From Sipunculus nudus (taxonomy: Eukaryota > Annelida > Sipuncula > Golfingiida > Sipunculidae), in the NCBI GenBank assembly GCA_026874595.1, contig CM049307.1, positions 28,373,079 through 28,437,078 on the forward strand: 64,000 nt of DNA. Direction: 5' to 3'. Below, piece after piece: positions 1-9,707 of the stretch; position 1 is the first letter of the stretch; each line of letters begins with the position of its first letter. The position numbers were made by a program, and so were the translations under genes. The notes beneath the pieces are model-generated. The model saw only the letters and a program-made list of their open reading frames with translations, was not told where the DNA came from and made no database searches.

Positions 1-122
1 TAAATGCCTCTCGCATCAGCATTGTACAATACGATATGCAACATAATATACATTCAAATGATGATGTAAATGAACAAGCTTTGTAGGTAACAGTCTCTTA
101 TTGATAAATTAAATCATTAAAC

Positions 123-418
123 TTAAAATCTCTTAGTGGATACAATATATTCTTGTACAAATTTGAAAACATTCCTGTTGTCACAATATGATATTTCGTT
201 TGAACCAAATAGCAGTAATGATGGATACAAAACTGACATATTCCTGATACTGGGTATAACCTTCAAGGATTCAAATAATTTTTGTCGCTGTCGAGTATAC
301 AATGGACATTCAAGAAAAAAAAATGTTTTGTATTCTCACATTTATCACCACATACGCATTTACTATCTTCAACTAACCCCATTTTAAACAGATCATACCT
401 ATGATTGCTGCACCCCAT
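123..418 (-). pseudogene. LINE ORF2 C-terminal zinc-knuckle tail
   Basis: Beyond the TGA at 419-421 the same frame continues with DLFKMGLVEDSKCVCGDKC, and, after a one-base slip in the A-run at 315-323, with LECPLYTRQRQKLFESL. Together these give the Cys/His cluster (CVC, then Cys, His and ECPLY) seen at the C-terminus of many LINE ORF2 proteins, followed by a helical tail ending at a TAA at 123-125. This shows that the natural ORF2 end is about 300 bases further than the open frame suggests. Two lesions, a stop and a homopolymer frameshift, separate it from the RT. The knuckle is thought to help bind template RNA or target DNA. The call rests on motif pattern only. Confidence 0.7.
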
Positions 419-1837
419 TCATAGTTTCGCATGCAATACGTTGACATGCCTGTCACCGAGATAAAATAAAGGATTGCTGGTTTTAGTGTTTTTCAACAAT
501 TTGTTTCTAAATTTTATAAAAGTTGAGGAAAACTTAATATCATCGTTCAACTCGTTCCAGAGCCGGACACAGTGGGGGATGAACGAGCGGAAATATGTCT
601 TAGTTCGACAGTATATATTATCAATATTTGAGCGATTACGTAAGGGATACCTATCAGATCTTTCTTGAACAGTACCAGGGAGCAAGGATGCAAGGTATTG
701 CGGAGCAGCACTCTTTATGATTTTATAAAACATTTCGAGTTTATGTCGCCTCCGACGGGAGGACAATAATTCCCATCCGTGTTCTGCAAGAAGGGAACTA
801 TGTGATGCAGTCTTAATACCACCACTTATAATTCGTGCTGCCTCAAACTGTACAGATTCTAGTTTTATTGAATCCTTGTTAGAGCAATTATCCCATATTA
901 TATTACCATATTCTAAGATTGGTCTCACATAACTGAAGTAGATATTTTCTAGCGACTTTCGATCAAGCTTATATTTCAAGGCCTTTAAAATGTTTAATCG
1001 AATAAGTGCCTTCTTGTAGATAGAGTTGATATGATCAGTCCAAGATAAATCGTTAGATATGGTGATGCCCAAGTGGTTATGATGAAAACTGAAAGGAATA
1101 CTGGAATTTGTCATAGTTAAACATTGATGGTGATGAAGGTTTTGTTGTCGGGTAACTGACATTGCGACTGTCTTCTGAATATTAAACTCAACTAACCATG
1201 ATTTGGCCCACCGGAGTATGTTCATAAGATCTTGGTTAATTTGGAGTATATTGTTTTGAAAATTTTCGTTCACAGCAAAAATAGTTATATCATCCGCAAA
1301 TAATCGGATGTTGCTGCTGATTCCCTCGCAAATATTGTTTATGAATACTAAAAACAATAATGGTCCTAAGACTGTGCCTTGCGGGACACCGGCTTGGAGA
1401 ATTCCCCATTCAGATGATTCCCCTTTAATTAGTACCTTCTGTTGTCTCATGATTAAATATGACTTAAACCATTTTAAAAGGTTACCTTTAATTCCTGTTC
1501 TCTCTAATTTTAATAACAACCCTTTATGCCAGACTCTATCAAATGCACGACTTATGTCTAGAAATACAACTTTAACATCTTTCTTGTTATCCAGTGCTTC
1601 ACAAAAGACATGGTAAATATTAAGAAGCTGACAAATAGTAGAATCACCAGGCGTAAATCCAGACTGAAACCGAGTCAATATGTTATTGTTTACATAAAAG
1701 TTATAAATATATTTGAAAATCACACGTTCAACTATTTTGGCAATGCAGCTTGTCAAAGAAATAGGTCGATAGTTTGCTAAGTCGCCTGTCGCCTGTCGCC
1801 TTTTTTGAACACCGGAGTAACGAAAGCTTTCTTCCAC
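419..1837 (-). pseudogene. LINE ORF2, reverse transcriptase core and thumb
   Basis: About 460 codons carry the RT palm. NYRPISLTS comes first, then FLDISRAFDRVWHKG with the first catalytic Asp (motif A), GVPQGTVLGPLLFLVFIN (motif B), RLFADDITIF with the two catalytic Asp residues (motif C), then LGITISNDLSWTDHI and the thumb block IYFSYVRPILEYGNIIWD. All three catalytic acids are present. The enzyme would copy LINE RNA at the nicked target. The frame ends in a TGA at 419-421, but homologous coding sequence continues below it to about 123, so this stop is premature. It is part of the same broken ORF2 as the two segments to its right. I am confident of the RT call and less so of the clade. Confidence 0.92.
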
Positions 1838-2682
1838 ATTAAGGGAAATTCTCCTCTTTGAAGGGATATATTAAGGAGACGACATAAGGGAGATGCTACG
1901 TAAAGCGCCCCCTCTTTAAGCAAGCGCGGACTGACTCCATCTGGGCCGCATGCCTTACTTATTTTAACTGACCGGAGAGCGTCAAGTACATCCTGTTTAC
2001 TGACGTTAATACTCTCTAAGGAAGGACTAGTAAAACTCGTAGATATATCAGGGAGTGTCGCATTACGATCGTCCACTTTGGATTGAGACAGAAAGAATTC
2101 ATTGAAAGCTGTTGCAATATCTGAATTATTGAATAATTGATCTCCTTCCGTTAATATGGATGGAATTCCATCAAGTTTTGAAGTACCAAAAATTTTACAT
2201 ATTTTCTTCCAAAAGTTCTTGGGATCACGTGTTCTATCAATATTTATAGATGACATCAGTTTTGAAGAGTATTTCTTTTTTGCCTCATCGCACTGATGAG
2301 TATATTCATTCCTAGATTTCCTAAACTTTTCCCAGTCACGTGGACGGTTCATATTTTTTGCAATTTTATGAAACCTATCTTTCCGGCGTTTCAAAGCTCT
2401 TAATATGTTGTTGTACCAAGGTTTGTCTTTAGGCCTTATAGTAACTATTTTATTTGGTATACTATGTCTAGCTGCATTAAGAATGGTTTGGGTAAATCGT
2501 AAGCATATGTTATCGAGATCGTTCATGTCATATATTTCATCCGAGTGTGTATCTTTTAAAAACTGCCTAAAAAGATCAAAGTAAGCTAGGTTATATAACC
2601 AAATATGCCTTTTATATTTGGTAATATTAGGGATTTGGACTTTAAGTTCGAGTGTAATAGTACAGTGGTCGTTACTACCCAA
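1777..2682 (-). pseudogene. LINE ORF2, linker and start of reverse transcriptase
   Basis: This frame continues ORF2 after the frameshift at about 2685. It starts with the last endonuclease motif (GSNDHC) and runs through a basic linker (WYNNILRALKRRKDRF). It then enters the N-terminal part of the RT domain at KISKACGPDGVSPRLLKEGA and the FPLMWKKAFVTPVFKKGD block. That block is the usual lead-in to the NYRPISL motif, which here lies in the next frame. The switch coincides with three tandem copies of the 7-mer GGCGACA (minus strand) at 1783-1803. A single copy would keep the frame open, so a slippage gain of 14 bases probably caused the break. No in-frame stops occur between the two shifts, which suggests the copy is not very old. 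Confidence 0.85.
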
Positions 2683-3298
2683 AAGGCGGGAGTATATCGA
2701 TTTTGTTTATTATACTAGTATCAGAAGTTATAACCTGATCTAAAATAGTTGAACTGGTCTCTGTTATACGAGTAGGTTCAGAGACATGCATCATAAACAT
2801 ATTGGATTTACAAAATTCTGTTAATTTGTGCCCGTGATACGTAGGAGGGTCTGCATTAAAATCGCCCATCAAGATAATTTCATTAAAACCTGTCGTGCGT
2901 ATATTATCAATATTCTCCTGAAGTAAAGACCAAAATAGTACATTAGTATTAGGTGGTCTGTAACATGTACCAAGGATATACAGCTTTTGTCGAATTTTCA
3001 GTTCCATCCATAATATCTCGATATCATTAATTTCTAAATCAAAACGTCTCCGAGCAGGTAGATTTTCCTTAACATAGACCGCAACGCCCCCTCCCGGGGC
3101 AAAAGTGCGATCACGAGGGTGAATTGTTTGGTAGCCATCTATATTAAGGTCATGATGCGAATTTGTATTTAAATGGCTTTCTGTAATACATATAATATCA
3201 TGTGAATGAGCAATATTATTCTGGAGTAAATCTATCTTGCTAGGTGACAAGCTTCTTATGTTAATCAAGCTTATTGAAATGTTATGGCAATTGTGCAT
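2675..3298 (-). pseudogene. LINE ORF2, N-terminal endonuclease domain
   Basis: An open stretch of 207 codons starts at an ATG at 3298 and encodes an exonuclease-endonuclease-phosphatase fold of the AP-endonuclease type used by LINEs to nick target DNA. Landmarks in order are LINIRSL near the N-terminus, a catalytic Glu in ICITESHL (about residue 40), GGGVAVYVKE (about 70), the catalytic MGDFNADPP (about 145) and ILDQVITSD near the end. The final conserved S(N)DH motif lies in the next frame, at GSNDHC just below 2682. The break is therefore a one-base frameshift around 2680-2690, inside a CCTTTT stretch. Family knowledge: this domain starts target-primed reverse transcription. The start is chosen because the endonuclease homology begins a few residues later. 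Confidence 0.85.
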
Positions 3299-3887
3299 GT
3301 CATGTAAAGGAGTAACAGTTGTGCAAACTGGGTATAAGACAGTTTCTTGTTACAAAACCAATATATGGTGAAGTGTGCAATTAATATGAATAAATTTATG
3401 AGAGACAATTGTGTCAAGTAGAAGAATACATCATAAGCAAAACCATATTCAGGAAAAATATACACATGAAAGTGTATGGAAAATCCATAAAAAACGCACA
3501 TATAGTGCGGAGCTTGCGGGACAGTTCCCATTCCGCGGAAAGGCAACAAAAGGATGGGTTTCAGGTGGCTCCCAAATCCTCAAATATTTAAGCAAACAAT
3601 CAGAAAAGTAATATTATATATAGTGAGATCTTGCCGTCCCTGTTACAAAAATATATACCCATACATATATATACATATACATATACTCATGCATACATAA
3701 GAATATACACATTGATAGACAGTTGTCAATGCAGTGCTCAAATATGTAACCTTGTGATGGTAATAGACAACATTTTCTTTAATGTGTATATTTTACCAAA
3801 GAAGGTCTAGTCAAACAGGTGCCGACAGGAAAATTTAGTCTCAGTGTTTATAACCAGCCACACAGAAAGAAAGCATTGTGCCGTGAA
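3299..3887 (-). other. LINE inter-ORF spacer
   Basis: This stretch of about 590 bases between the ORF1 stop region and the ORF2 start has no recognisable domain. It includes an AT-rich patch of CATA/TATA repeats at 3651-3700. The minus strand holds a 92-codon open frame (3271-3549) with hydrophobic residues but no motif I know. It overlaps the ORF2 start out of frame and I treat it as chance. The spacer is longer than usual for two-ORF LINEs, so a small insertion is possible. Confidence 0.45.
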
Positions 3888-4657
3888 TTACACTGAAGGA
3901 TCATGTGCTCGAAAAGTCTTCAAGGGAACAGGCGGCAATGATAAAGGAATGAAAGCAAACCAGCCCTTGCTTCTCATATCCTTCATAATCTTCACAAAGT
4001 GTTGATGTTCTACGCGTGTTTTGGGATGCACATCATCAGAAATATATACTTTGTTTCCAGAAATGTTGTGATCTTTCAATGCTCGTGGAGCATCATTAAG
4101 GACTCTGTCGCGATCCTGTTGCCTGTGAAACTTAACATGGATCATGCGACTTTTGCTACGTTTTTCTCCGGGACGTAGATTGGCAGGAATTCTACAAGAT
4201 GCCTCAATATCTAGGTCCGCATTAAGTAAATCAAAAAATAGGTTACGAACAAACAGAAGACAGTTGTCACCTCGGATTTTTCTTGTACGTTATGAAGAAT
4301 GACGTTCTTGCAACGTTGGCGATTGCTCAGGTCAACTACTTCTTTCTGTAATGAAACAAATTCTTCTCGATGAACACTATTTTCTGTAAAATTCGTTAGT
4401 GAATCTTTCTGTTCAGAATGCTCAGTTTCCAACTGAGCTACTCCAATTTCAAGATCAGACAACTGAGTGCCCATGCACTTTATTCTCTTTTCCATTTCAG
4501 ATAGTCTGCCTGAAATTTTGTTCACCTCAGTTTTAAGTTCATCTAAACAGCTCAGTTTGTCCCAAATCATTTCTAGAAGCTGTCTGTCTGAAACGTCAGT
4601 TGGCATGTTTACCTTTTTTGTACCTTTATTTAAATCGGCCATAATGTCGGTTACCAC
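3888..4657 (-). pseudogene. LINE ORF1 (coiled coil plus RNA-binding domain), frameshifted
   Basis: ORF1 starts at MADLNKG (ATG at 4642; an upstream in-frame ATG at 4657 is also possible). Residues about 20-110 form a heptad-rich coiled coil (LDELKTEVNKISGRLSEMEK and onward). NRQRCKNVILHNVQEK follows, the usual opening of the RRM-like domain of LINE ORF1 proteins. The frame then breaks near 4255-4270, and the homologous sequence resumes in another frame: SKSRMIHVKFHRQQDRDRVL, then GNKVYISDDVHPKTR and a C-terminal KDMRSKGWFAF. The gene product would trimerise through the coiled coil and coat the LINE RNA. Total length of about 250 residues fits this class. One frameshift is enough to explain the break. 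Confidence 0.75.
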
Positions 4658-4980
4658 TCTGGCGGAATAAACAGATCATCAAGTAATGAATGGGCGAGAC
4701 GAATACAAAAGACAGGTGGTGGACGGCGGGATTCCTTTATAGTATGAGCACGGCTCAATTCATTTTTGAAAAATCAAAATTTCTCACCAGTACGTAATGT
4801 CATTGTAGTTATTTAAGGGCCCTGCCATGACTATACAGAAGGCGAGTGTGTATCACACAATTTAGCAGATTCTATTCGATATTCAGTCCTTGATTTGGCA
4901 AATTTGTAGGAGCTCCTGAAACCCCGCTCTCAGTCATGCGCCATCTAGCGGCCGTTTGTTCAAAACTGTCTTCTGTGACA
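4658..4980 (-). promoter_or_regulatory. LINE 5' untranslated/promoter region
   Basis: About 320 bases lie between the ORF1 ATG and the Gypsy sequence. The upstream end is GC-richer and holds TAGATGGCGC on the minus strand near 4944-4955, similar to the YY1 site found at the start of mammalian L1. LINE promoters are internal and sit at the 5' end, so this is the expected place. Promoter activity is inference. The exact 5' border is uncertain by some tens of bases. Confidence 0.4.
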
Positions 4981-5987
4981 ACTCATCTTGAGAAACTGCC
5001 TGGGAAACAAACATGAAATATCAGGGACCTTATGCTGTTCCGCGATAAGTTCTGACCTTGAGAATGCTGCATCCTGTACGGGCGAGCCGTTAGGCGAGTC
5101 ACTAGTGACTCTCAGAGTGTTATTATCTGGACCATTATCCTCATGTGTGTTTTTCTTGGCCATAGATCGAGTTACAGCACATGAAGGACACAAACCAGGA
5201 ATTTCCTGATTTTCAGGATCAGTGTCCCGATCAAGTGACGGCTTTTCTGTCACTATTGGTACAGGCTGTACTTTATCACCTGCAACATCATTGCCTAGTA
5301 GCAAATGAATTCCCTTAAAGGGTAAAGTAGTTATTATGCCCACAGTAATATTCCCATTCCCAGAAATCAAATCTCACTTCAAATGGATACTGTGAAGCGG
5401 AACTGAAGTGTGCCTGTCTGAAAACACACCATTAACAAGTGCTTGTGCACCAGTAAAGGACCTATTAGAAAATGGCAAAGTGTTTGCTAACATGAGAGTC
5501 TGGCCTGAACCAGTGTACCTCAAAATTCTAATAGGGATAGAATCTGAAAAATCACTTGAAAGTGATACAAAACCATCATGTATGAATGGCTCAAATAACT
5601 CCATTTCAGAGTCAAGAGAGGAATCTACTACCTCAACCTCATTAAACAAAGAACTGACATTGACAGTGTCAGTCATAAACTCTGTTTCAGAGTCATCTAA
5701 TGAATCTACATCCTTACCAAACTCCTCATGGGAGTCAACAGAGGAATTTTCCTCAGCAGAAACAAACCTTTGTCATAAGAGGACCTGGCCTCATTTGAAA
5801 TACTCTCGGAAGAGGACTTAGCCTCATTTAGAGAACACTCCTCGCAGGAGTGTTGATAGGACCTAGCCTTATTTAATTCCTCGCAGGAATCAACTAAGGT
5901 TTTTACCCCGCAATCTACGGATTCATTTTTTGGATTTAGACGGCACTTGGGCCTCCGTAGCATCAAACTCTTTATTTGAGTCAACAA
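4981..5987 (-). pseudogene. Gypsy linker and retropepsin-type protease, broken
   Basis: The 5374-5676 frame carries FEPFIHDGFVSL and then IPIRILRYTGSGQTLMLANT. That is the retropepsin active-site block, but the catalytic Asp of the usual D-T/S-G triad is Tyr here (codon 5515-5517). An in-frame TGA at 5371-5373 is followed by ITVGIITTLPFKGIHLLLGN and DVAGDKV, the C-terminal protease strand and its G-N-D block. CPSCAVTRSMAKK and FSRSELIAEQHK follow, the usual lead-in to the RT region. Upstream, 5706-5987 is an acidic Ser/Glu-rich linker in another frame. The protease would process Gag-Pol, but both the active-site loss and the stop rule that out here. The LINE starts directly downstream. Confidence 0.8.
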
Positions 5988-7250
5988 AGAAGTTGTACCC
6001 CTTATTTACAAGAAAAGAACCTGGCTCTTGTACTATGCTATGCATAGATTTTGAAAAAAAACCCAGAAGGTTTGCTATTTGGTCTATTCGAAAGTTTCCA
6101 GCAATCAGATATTAGATGACCTTCCTTCTTGCAGTAATTACAGATTTTCTTTGAAAATGACTGGTCTTTGTTGGACTCGGACACAGTGGACGTGGACTGA
6201 GGTGTAGCTATGGACTTTGTTGAACTAGCAGGACTACTAGTACTGGGTGACTGCGCTTTAAACTTCTTTTGACCATACTAATTTACATTATTATTTGTGA
6301 ATGACTGGTTTGATTTGCTTGTAAAGGACATTTTGTGTGTCAATGAAGAATCATCAGCTAACTGAGCAGCAATGTCAAGTGTTACAGGACTTTTCTCATC
6401 GAGAAAAGTTTAAACATCTGCGTTAATGCAGCGCTTAAATTCTTCAAGCAAAATCAACTTGCGTAAATTGTCATAATCTTTCATTAGATTTTTTAGAACT
6501 ACATGAGCGATCAAACAACTGCTCGTTTGTCCTAGCAAATTCGACGTAGGTCTGTTCTATGCGCTTTTCCCAATTTCTGAATTACTGGCGGTAAGCCTCT
6601 GGAACTAACTCATAACCTTTTAGGATTAACCGTTTTATCAGGTCATAGTCAGCAGCAGCTTCTACTGAAAGCTCTGTATAAATTTCTCTGGCCTTGCCAG
6701 TCAATACACTTTGTAACAGCATAGTCCAATATTCCATAGGTCTTTTTAAATTTTCAGCTACCTTCTCAAAGTGTAAGAAATATTTATCAACCTCTTTTTC
6801 TTGAAAAGGTGGGACAAGTCTAATGTGTTAAGTAACATCAAAACTGTGAGTTGGGGCAGCACGTAGACTATATTCTAGTTTAAGTCTTTCCAACTCCAGT
6901 CGTTTTAACTCAATTTCTTTTTCTTTTTCTAGTCTGTCTCTTTCTTCTCTCTGTTTTTCTTTTTCTAATTCTAACTGTTTTAATGCTAGCTCATGTTGCA
7001 TTTCCAACTTTTTTAATTCTAATTACATAGCAAGACTGTCATTTTTTATGTTTCAACTTCAGTCTCTTCAATTAAACCTTTGCTAATAAGATCTTGCATG
7101 ATTTTAGCAATGATATCAGGCTTTCTCAAAGCTTTTTTTCACACTTAGCCCTAAGTGTTGTCCCAAACGCAACAGCTGGTCTTTTGACAACTGTTCAAGT
7201 TGATCAGGGTCCGGATCGTCAACAAATGTCTCAGGTTTGAAATCTGCCAT
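5988..7250 (-). pseudogene. Gypsy gag (coiled coil, SCAN-like capsid, CCHC knuckle), broken
   Basis: The gene begins MADFKPETFVDDPDPDQLEQ at an ATG at 7250. A frameshift in the A-run near 7131-7140 and stops follow. A charged coiled coil (about 6890-7020, rich in Glu, Lys, Arg and Leu) comes next. The capsid text then runs LVPPFQEKEVDKYFLHFEKV, EYWTMLLQSVLTGKAREIYT and LILKGYELVPEAYRQ at about 6578-6825, similar in pattern to the SCAN domain. At 6101-6142 a CCHC zinc knuckle is intact (C-NY-C-KKEG-H-LISD-C). Gag would form the particle and package RNA through the knuckle. At least five stops or frameshifts make this a pseudogene. The neighbours (leader and primer site upstream, protease downstream) are in the normal Gypsy order. 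Confidence 0.82.
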
Positions 7251-7390
7251 GTTATGATGTCAAAACAATAACAAAAAACCACTTAGATAAATCCTGTTAA
7301 CAATGTTCTGTAAACAAAATGTAATCTTGTAAACAATGTATGATAAAACAATGTCCAGGTCAAGGCCTAATAAATTTGAAAACTTTTAAG

Positions 7391-7410
7391 CATCCCGACG
7401 AGAGCCCCCA
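7391..7410 (-). other. Gypsy primer-binding site, tRNA-Pro type
   Basis: On the minus strand, 6 bases after the LTR end, the sequence reads TGGGGGCTCTCGTCGGGATG. This is close to the tRNA-Pro primer site of mammalian C-type retroviruses (TGGGGGCTCGTCCGGGAT), with a small internal change. The position just inside the LTR and the leading TGG (complement of tRNA CCA) support it. Confidence 0.75.
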
Positions 7411-7416
7411 ATTTTA

Positions 7417-7875
7417 TGTTACGGAACCTAATATAAACAGATCACGTATGCGTGATGAACACAAATTCTGTAACGGAAAAAAATAAAATCAGATTCTGTA
7501 ACACTAGGCAGCGGGAAATGTCTAGGGGAATGAATAAAGAAGTCAGTGGTTTTTTGTTTACAAATAACTATAATATATTTCTAAAACAACTCTAACAATA
7601 CAATACGCTAAATCAATACAATTATACAGTAAAACATACAGCCCCTTTATATACCTTCACACCCAAAGCCGGGAATTTTCCACTTCTCGAACAGTTTATA
7701 AGTTCTTGCACAACACGCGTTTCAGGAATTATCTAGAAAGACATAGCCGTGTGTCTCTACACATACCAGGCTCATCACGTGACCCATGACCAGGGGTGAA
7801 AACCCAAGGCTCACATAAAATGTTACAACAACACAAGTTACGCCCGTACCACACAATAAAAGAGCACCTGTAACA
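7417..7875 (-). repeat. Gypsy 5' LTR (459 bp)
   Basis: On the minus strand the LTR starts TGTTACAGGTGC at 7875 and ends TTCCGTAACA at 7417. It shares a CTAGACATTTCxCGCTGCC block, an AGTGTTACAGAATCTGATT block and a TATA region followed by GGGGCTGT with the copies at 13774-18570 and 42191-43068. It lacks several hundred bases of U3 seen in those copies, so it is a shorter subfamily or internally deleted. Its partner LTR is not in the window. Confidence 0.75.
7644..7653 (-). promoter_or_regulatory. TATA box of the Gypsy 5' LTR
   Basis: The minus strand reads TATATAAAGG followed by GGCTGT. The same position in the two solo LTRs holds TTATAAATAG and TTTAAATAGG. Conserved position in three LTR copies supports a core promoter element. 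Confidence 0.6.
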
Positions 7876-7966
7876 ACATGAACTAAAATACATTTGAGCC
7901 CTTGGAGCAGCCGAAAAAGATAGTAGTAGACAGAACTAAGAACGAGCACAAAAACACCGGCCATTA

Positions 7967-7968
<2 letters not shown>

Positions 7969-8004
<36 letters not shown>
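7969..8004. repeat. (TA)n microsatellite, left of the pogo-like element
   Basis: About 36 bases of pure TA dinucleotides lie against the left terminus of the pogo-like element. A longer TA run touches its right terminus, suggesting one original TA tract that was split by insertion. Confidence 0.9.
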
Positions 8005-8008
<4 letters not shown>

Positions 8009-8010
8009 CA

Positions 8011-9635
8011 CAGTTGATCCTCTTTTATATGGGCACCCTTACGACTGCCCACTTTATAGAGGTGCCCACTTTATGGAGGTTATAGCTGCCACTTTCAGTG
8101 CTGCAACCTACTTTGATATATTCCTATAGTTACTCAACTTCTACCTTTTTTAAACAAACAGGTCAATAAGTAAACATTTATAATTGCTTATGTATATGTG
8201 TGTTTGTGACGGTGTGTGTATGTAACAACATACAGCGATTGACATAACCTACGAGCATTGGTCCTGTTGTTTAAATCTGTCTAATATTTTGATTAGTTAT
8301 CCAGTGATATATACATTACTGTTCTACAGACTTTCCCTAAGACAAACCAGGATCATTTACGCTCTTTACACAGCGCTTTACCCACAGGCCAAATACCTAT
8401 ATCGTAAACGCTGTTTGTTATGACCTTGTATCCTGAATCTCTACACTAGAGGGGAGCCCGGTATTTTGGTCCAATCAGATGAGACCCTGTGCTGGAAGAC
8501 AAAACGGGTTACCAGCAAAGCGAGGAATACACGAAGCCGATGTTGTTCATTTCGTTTTGAGTGACAGCTTATCGCCCCGGCGACCATTTGAACAGGCCAC
8601 AGGCTCAGAGAGATTTGCCCCGCACGTGGTTTCATGGCGGAGGCTGATGCTTGTCGAGTGTTTGTTGACTTGCATTTGATTGGCTGCTACTCACCTCAGC
8701 AGTTTTTTTTCAGCAGACAGGCCCATGTGCACCACCTGGTGTTTAAGTGCATAATAAACGGTCAGAGCAGGCAGCGGGATAATCAGTAGCTTCTTTAGAA
8801 GCGCAAGTTTTCCGCTGCCCCGGGGGCATAGAATCTTTGAACAGGTACACTTTAAGGGCTCTGCCAAACCTTTGTATTTCAGTTTTAGGTAGACATTTTA
8901 TAAGTTGATAGTAACAGTGAATATGACATGTGAATGCATGCAAATAACCTGCAAATGGTGTTCACCTTTAGTGCAACTGCTAATAAACACTGCACTGGGC
9001 CCGGGAAGCTAACCTTATTACCTTATATCAGCGTAACAAGTAATAGGGTGAATGAGTACGACGTCCACTCATGGTAATAACTATAGCAGTTTCTAAGCAT
9101 GCTGACATAAGAATGTCCAGTGACGGTCAGATCAATGTATGCCTATCAGTCAAATCTGGCTGGTTACTGAGTGGTGCATTCACTGCTGACTATAAACATC
9201 CCGGGAACATCCAGTCTGGCCGGGCTTAGGTCTGACCTTAGCATGTGCAGGCATGTGCTTGACTGGCATGACTGGAGTCAAGGAGGCTATTATTATGATT
9301 TTGCATTTTGTAAAACACCTCTGACCTTTGTTCCTCTGTTTGATCATTATGGTTAACAGTTGAAATATAAACATTCAATGATTAATGGTAACTCTGATTG
9401 CTAATAATAACAGCTTCACAATTAATAAAGCTCCGAAAGTTTTAGTGGGAAGATATTTCAACTGGTAAAATCAATGAAGTGCCCATATAAACTGGGGAAA
9501 AGTGCCCACTTTACAGAATACAGAGGTGCCCACATTAGCTAAGCATAATAATGAGAAGAATAAAATTGGACTGCCCAAAGTGCCTGCTTAATAGAGGTGC
9601 ACACTTTATGGAGGTGCCCACTAAGACAGGTTCGA

Positions 9636-9638
<3 letters not shown>
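8011..9638. mobile_element. Non-autonomous pogo/Tigger-like DNA transposon
   Basis: The left end reads CAGTTGATCCTC. The inverted right end reads CAGTCGAACCTG, giving a short imperfect terminal repeat, and TA flanks both sides as expected for the Tc1/mariner-pogo group. Subterminal motifs of the type GCCCACTTTATAGAGGTGCC and ACTTTATGGAGGTG occur at 8047-8086 and 9508-9622. The interior (about 1.4 kb) has a GC-richer patch at 8450-8640 with CCAAT and ATTGG motifs but no transposase text, so the copy would depend on a transposase encoded elsewhere. Superfamily assignment rests on the CAGT..ACCT terminus and the TA target. Confidence 0.65.

Positions 9639-9705
<67 letters not shown>
9639..9705. 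repeat. (TA)n microsatellite, right of the pogo-like element
   Basis: A run of 67 bases of TA starts at the right terminus of the pogo-like element. Open frames encoding alternating Tyr and Ile across it are an artefact of the repeat. Confidence 0.95.

Positions 9706-9707
<2 letters not shown>

Larger units (their letters stand above)
1..4980 (-). mobile_element. Degenerate non-LTR retrotransposon (LINE), Jockey/CR1-like
   Basis: A two-ORF LINE reads right to left. It has a 5' untranslated part, ORF1 (coiled coil plus RNA-binding C-terminus), a spacer, and ORF2 with apurinic-type endonuclease, reverse transcriptase and a C-terminal zinc knuckle. The 3' end runs to or beyond the window edge, so no poly(A) or tail repeat can be judged. 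The right border is placed near 4980, where reading frames of a Gypsy protease region give way to unrelated sequence. The domain order and the FADD box in the RT fit the Jockey superfamily (CR1, L2, Crack, Daphne and related clades), but the exact clade needs a phylogeny. Frameshifts and stops in both ORFs show that this copy is dead. It is nested inside a Gypsy element of the same orientation. Confidence 0.85.
4981..7875 (-). mobile_element. Degenerate Ty3/Gypsy LTR retrotransposon, 5' half
   Basis: Reading right to left there is a 459-bp LTR, a primer-binding site matching the tRNA-Pro type, a leader, a gag gene, a CCHC zinc knuckle and an aspartic protease. The LINE then interrupts the element. 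RT, RNase H, integrase and the 3' LTR are absent from the window and would lie left of base 1 if still present. Gag shows SCAN-like capsid text, which is typical of metazoan Gypsy elements related to those that gave rise to the SCAN domain. Multiple stops and frameshifts make the copy inactive. Two solo LTRs of the same family lie elsewhere in the window in the opposite orientation. Confidence 0.85.

Noticed and set aside
136-387. Plus-strand frame of 83 codons
   Set aside because: Shadow of the minus-strand LINE ORF2 zinc-knuckle tail.
8441-8679. Opposing frames of 64-66 codons in a GC-richer patch
   Set aside because: Short, without motif, and inside a non-autonomous DNA element.
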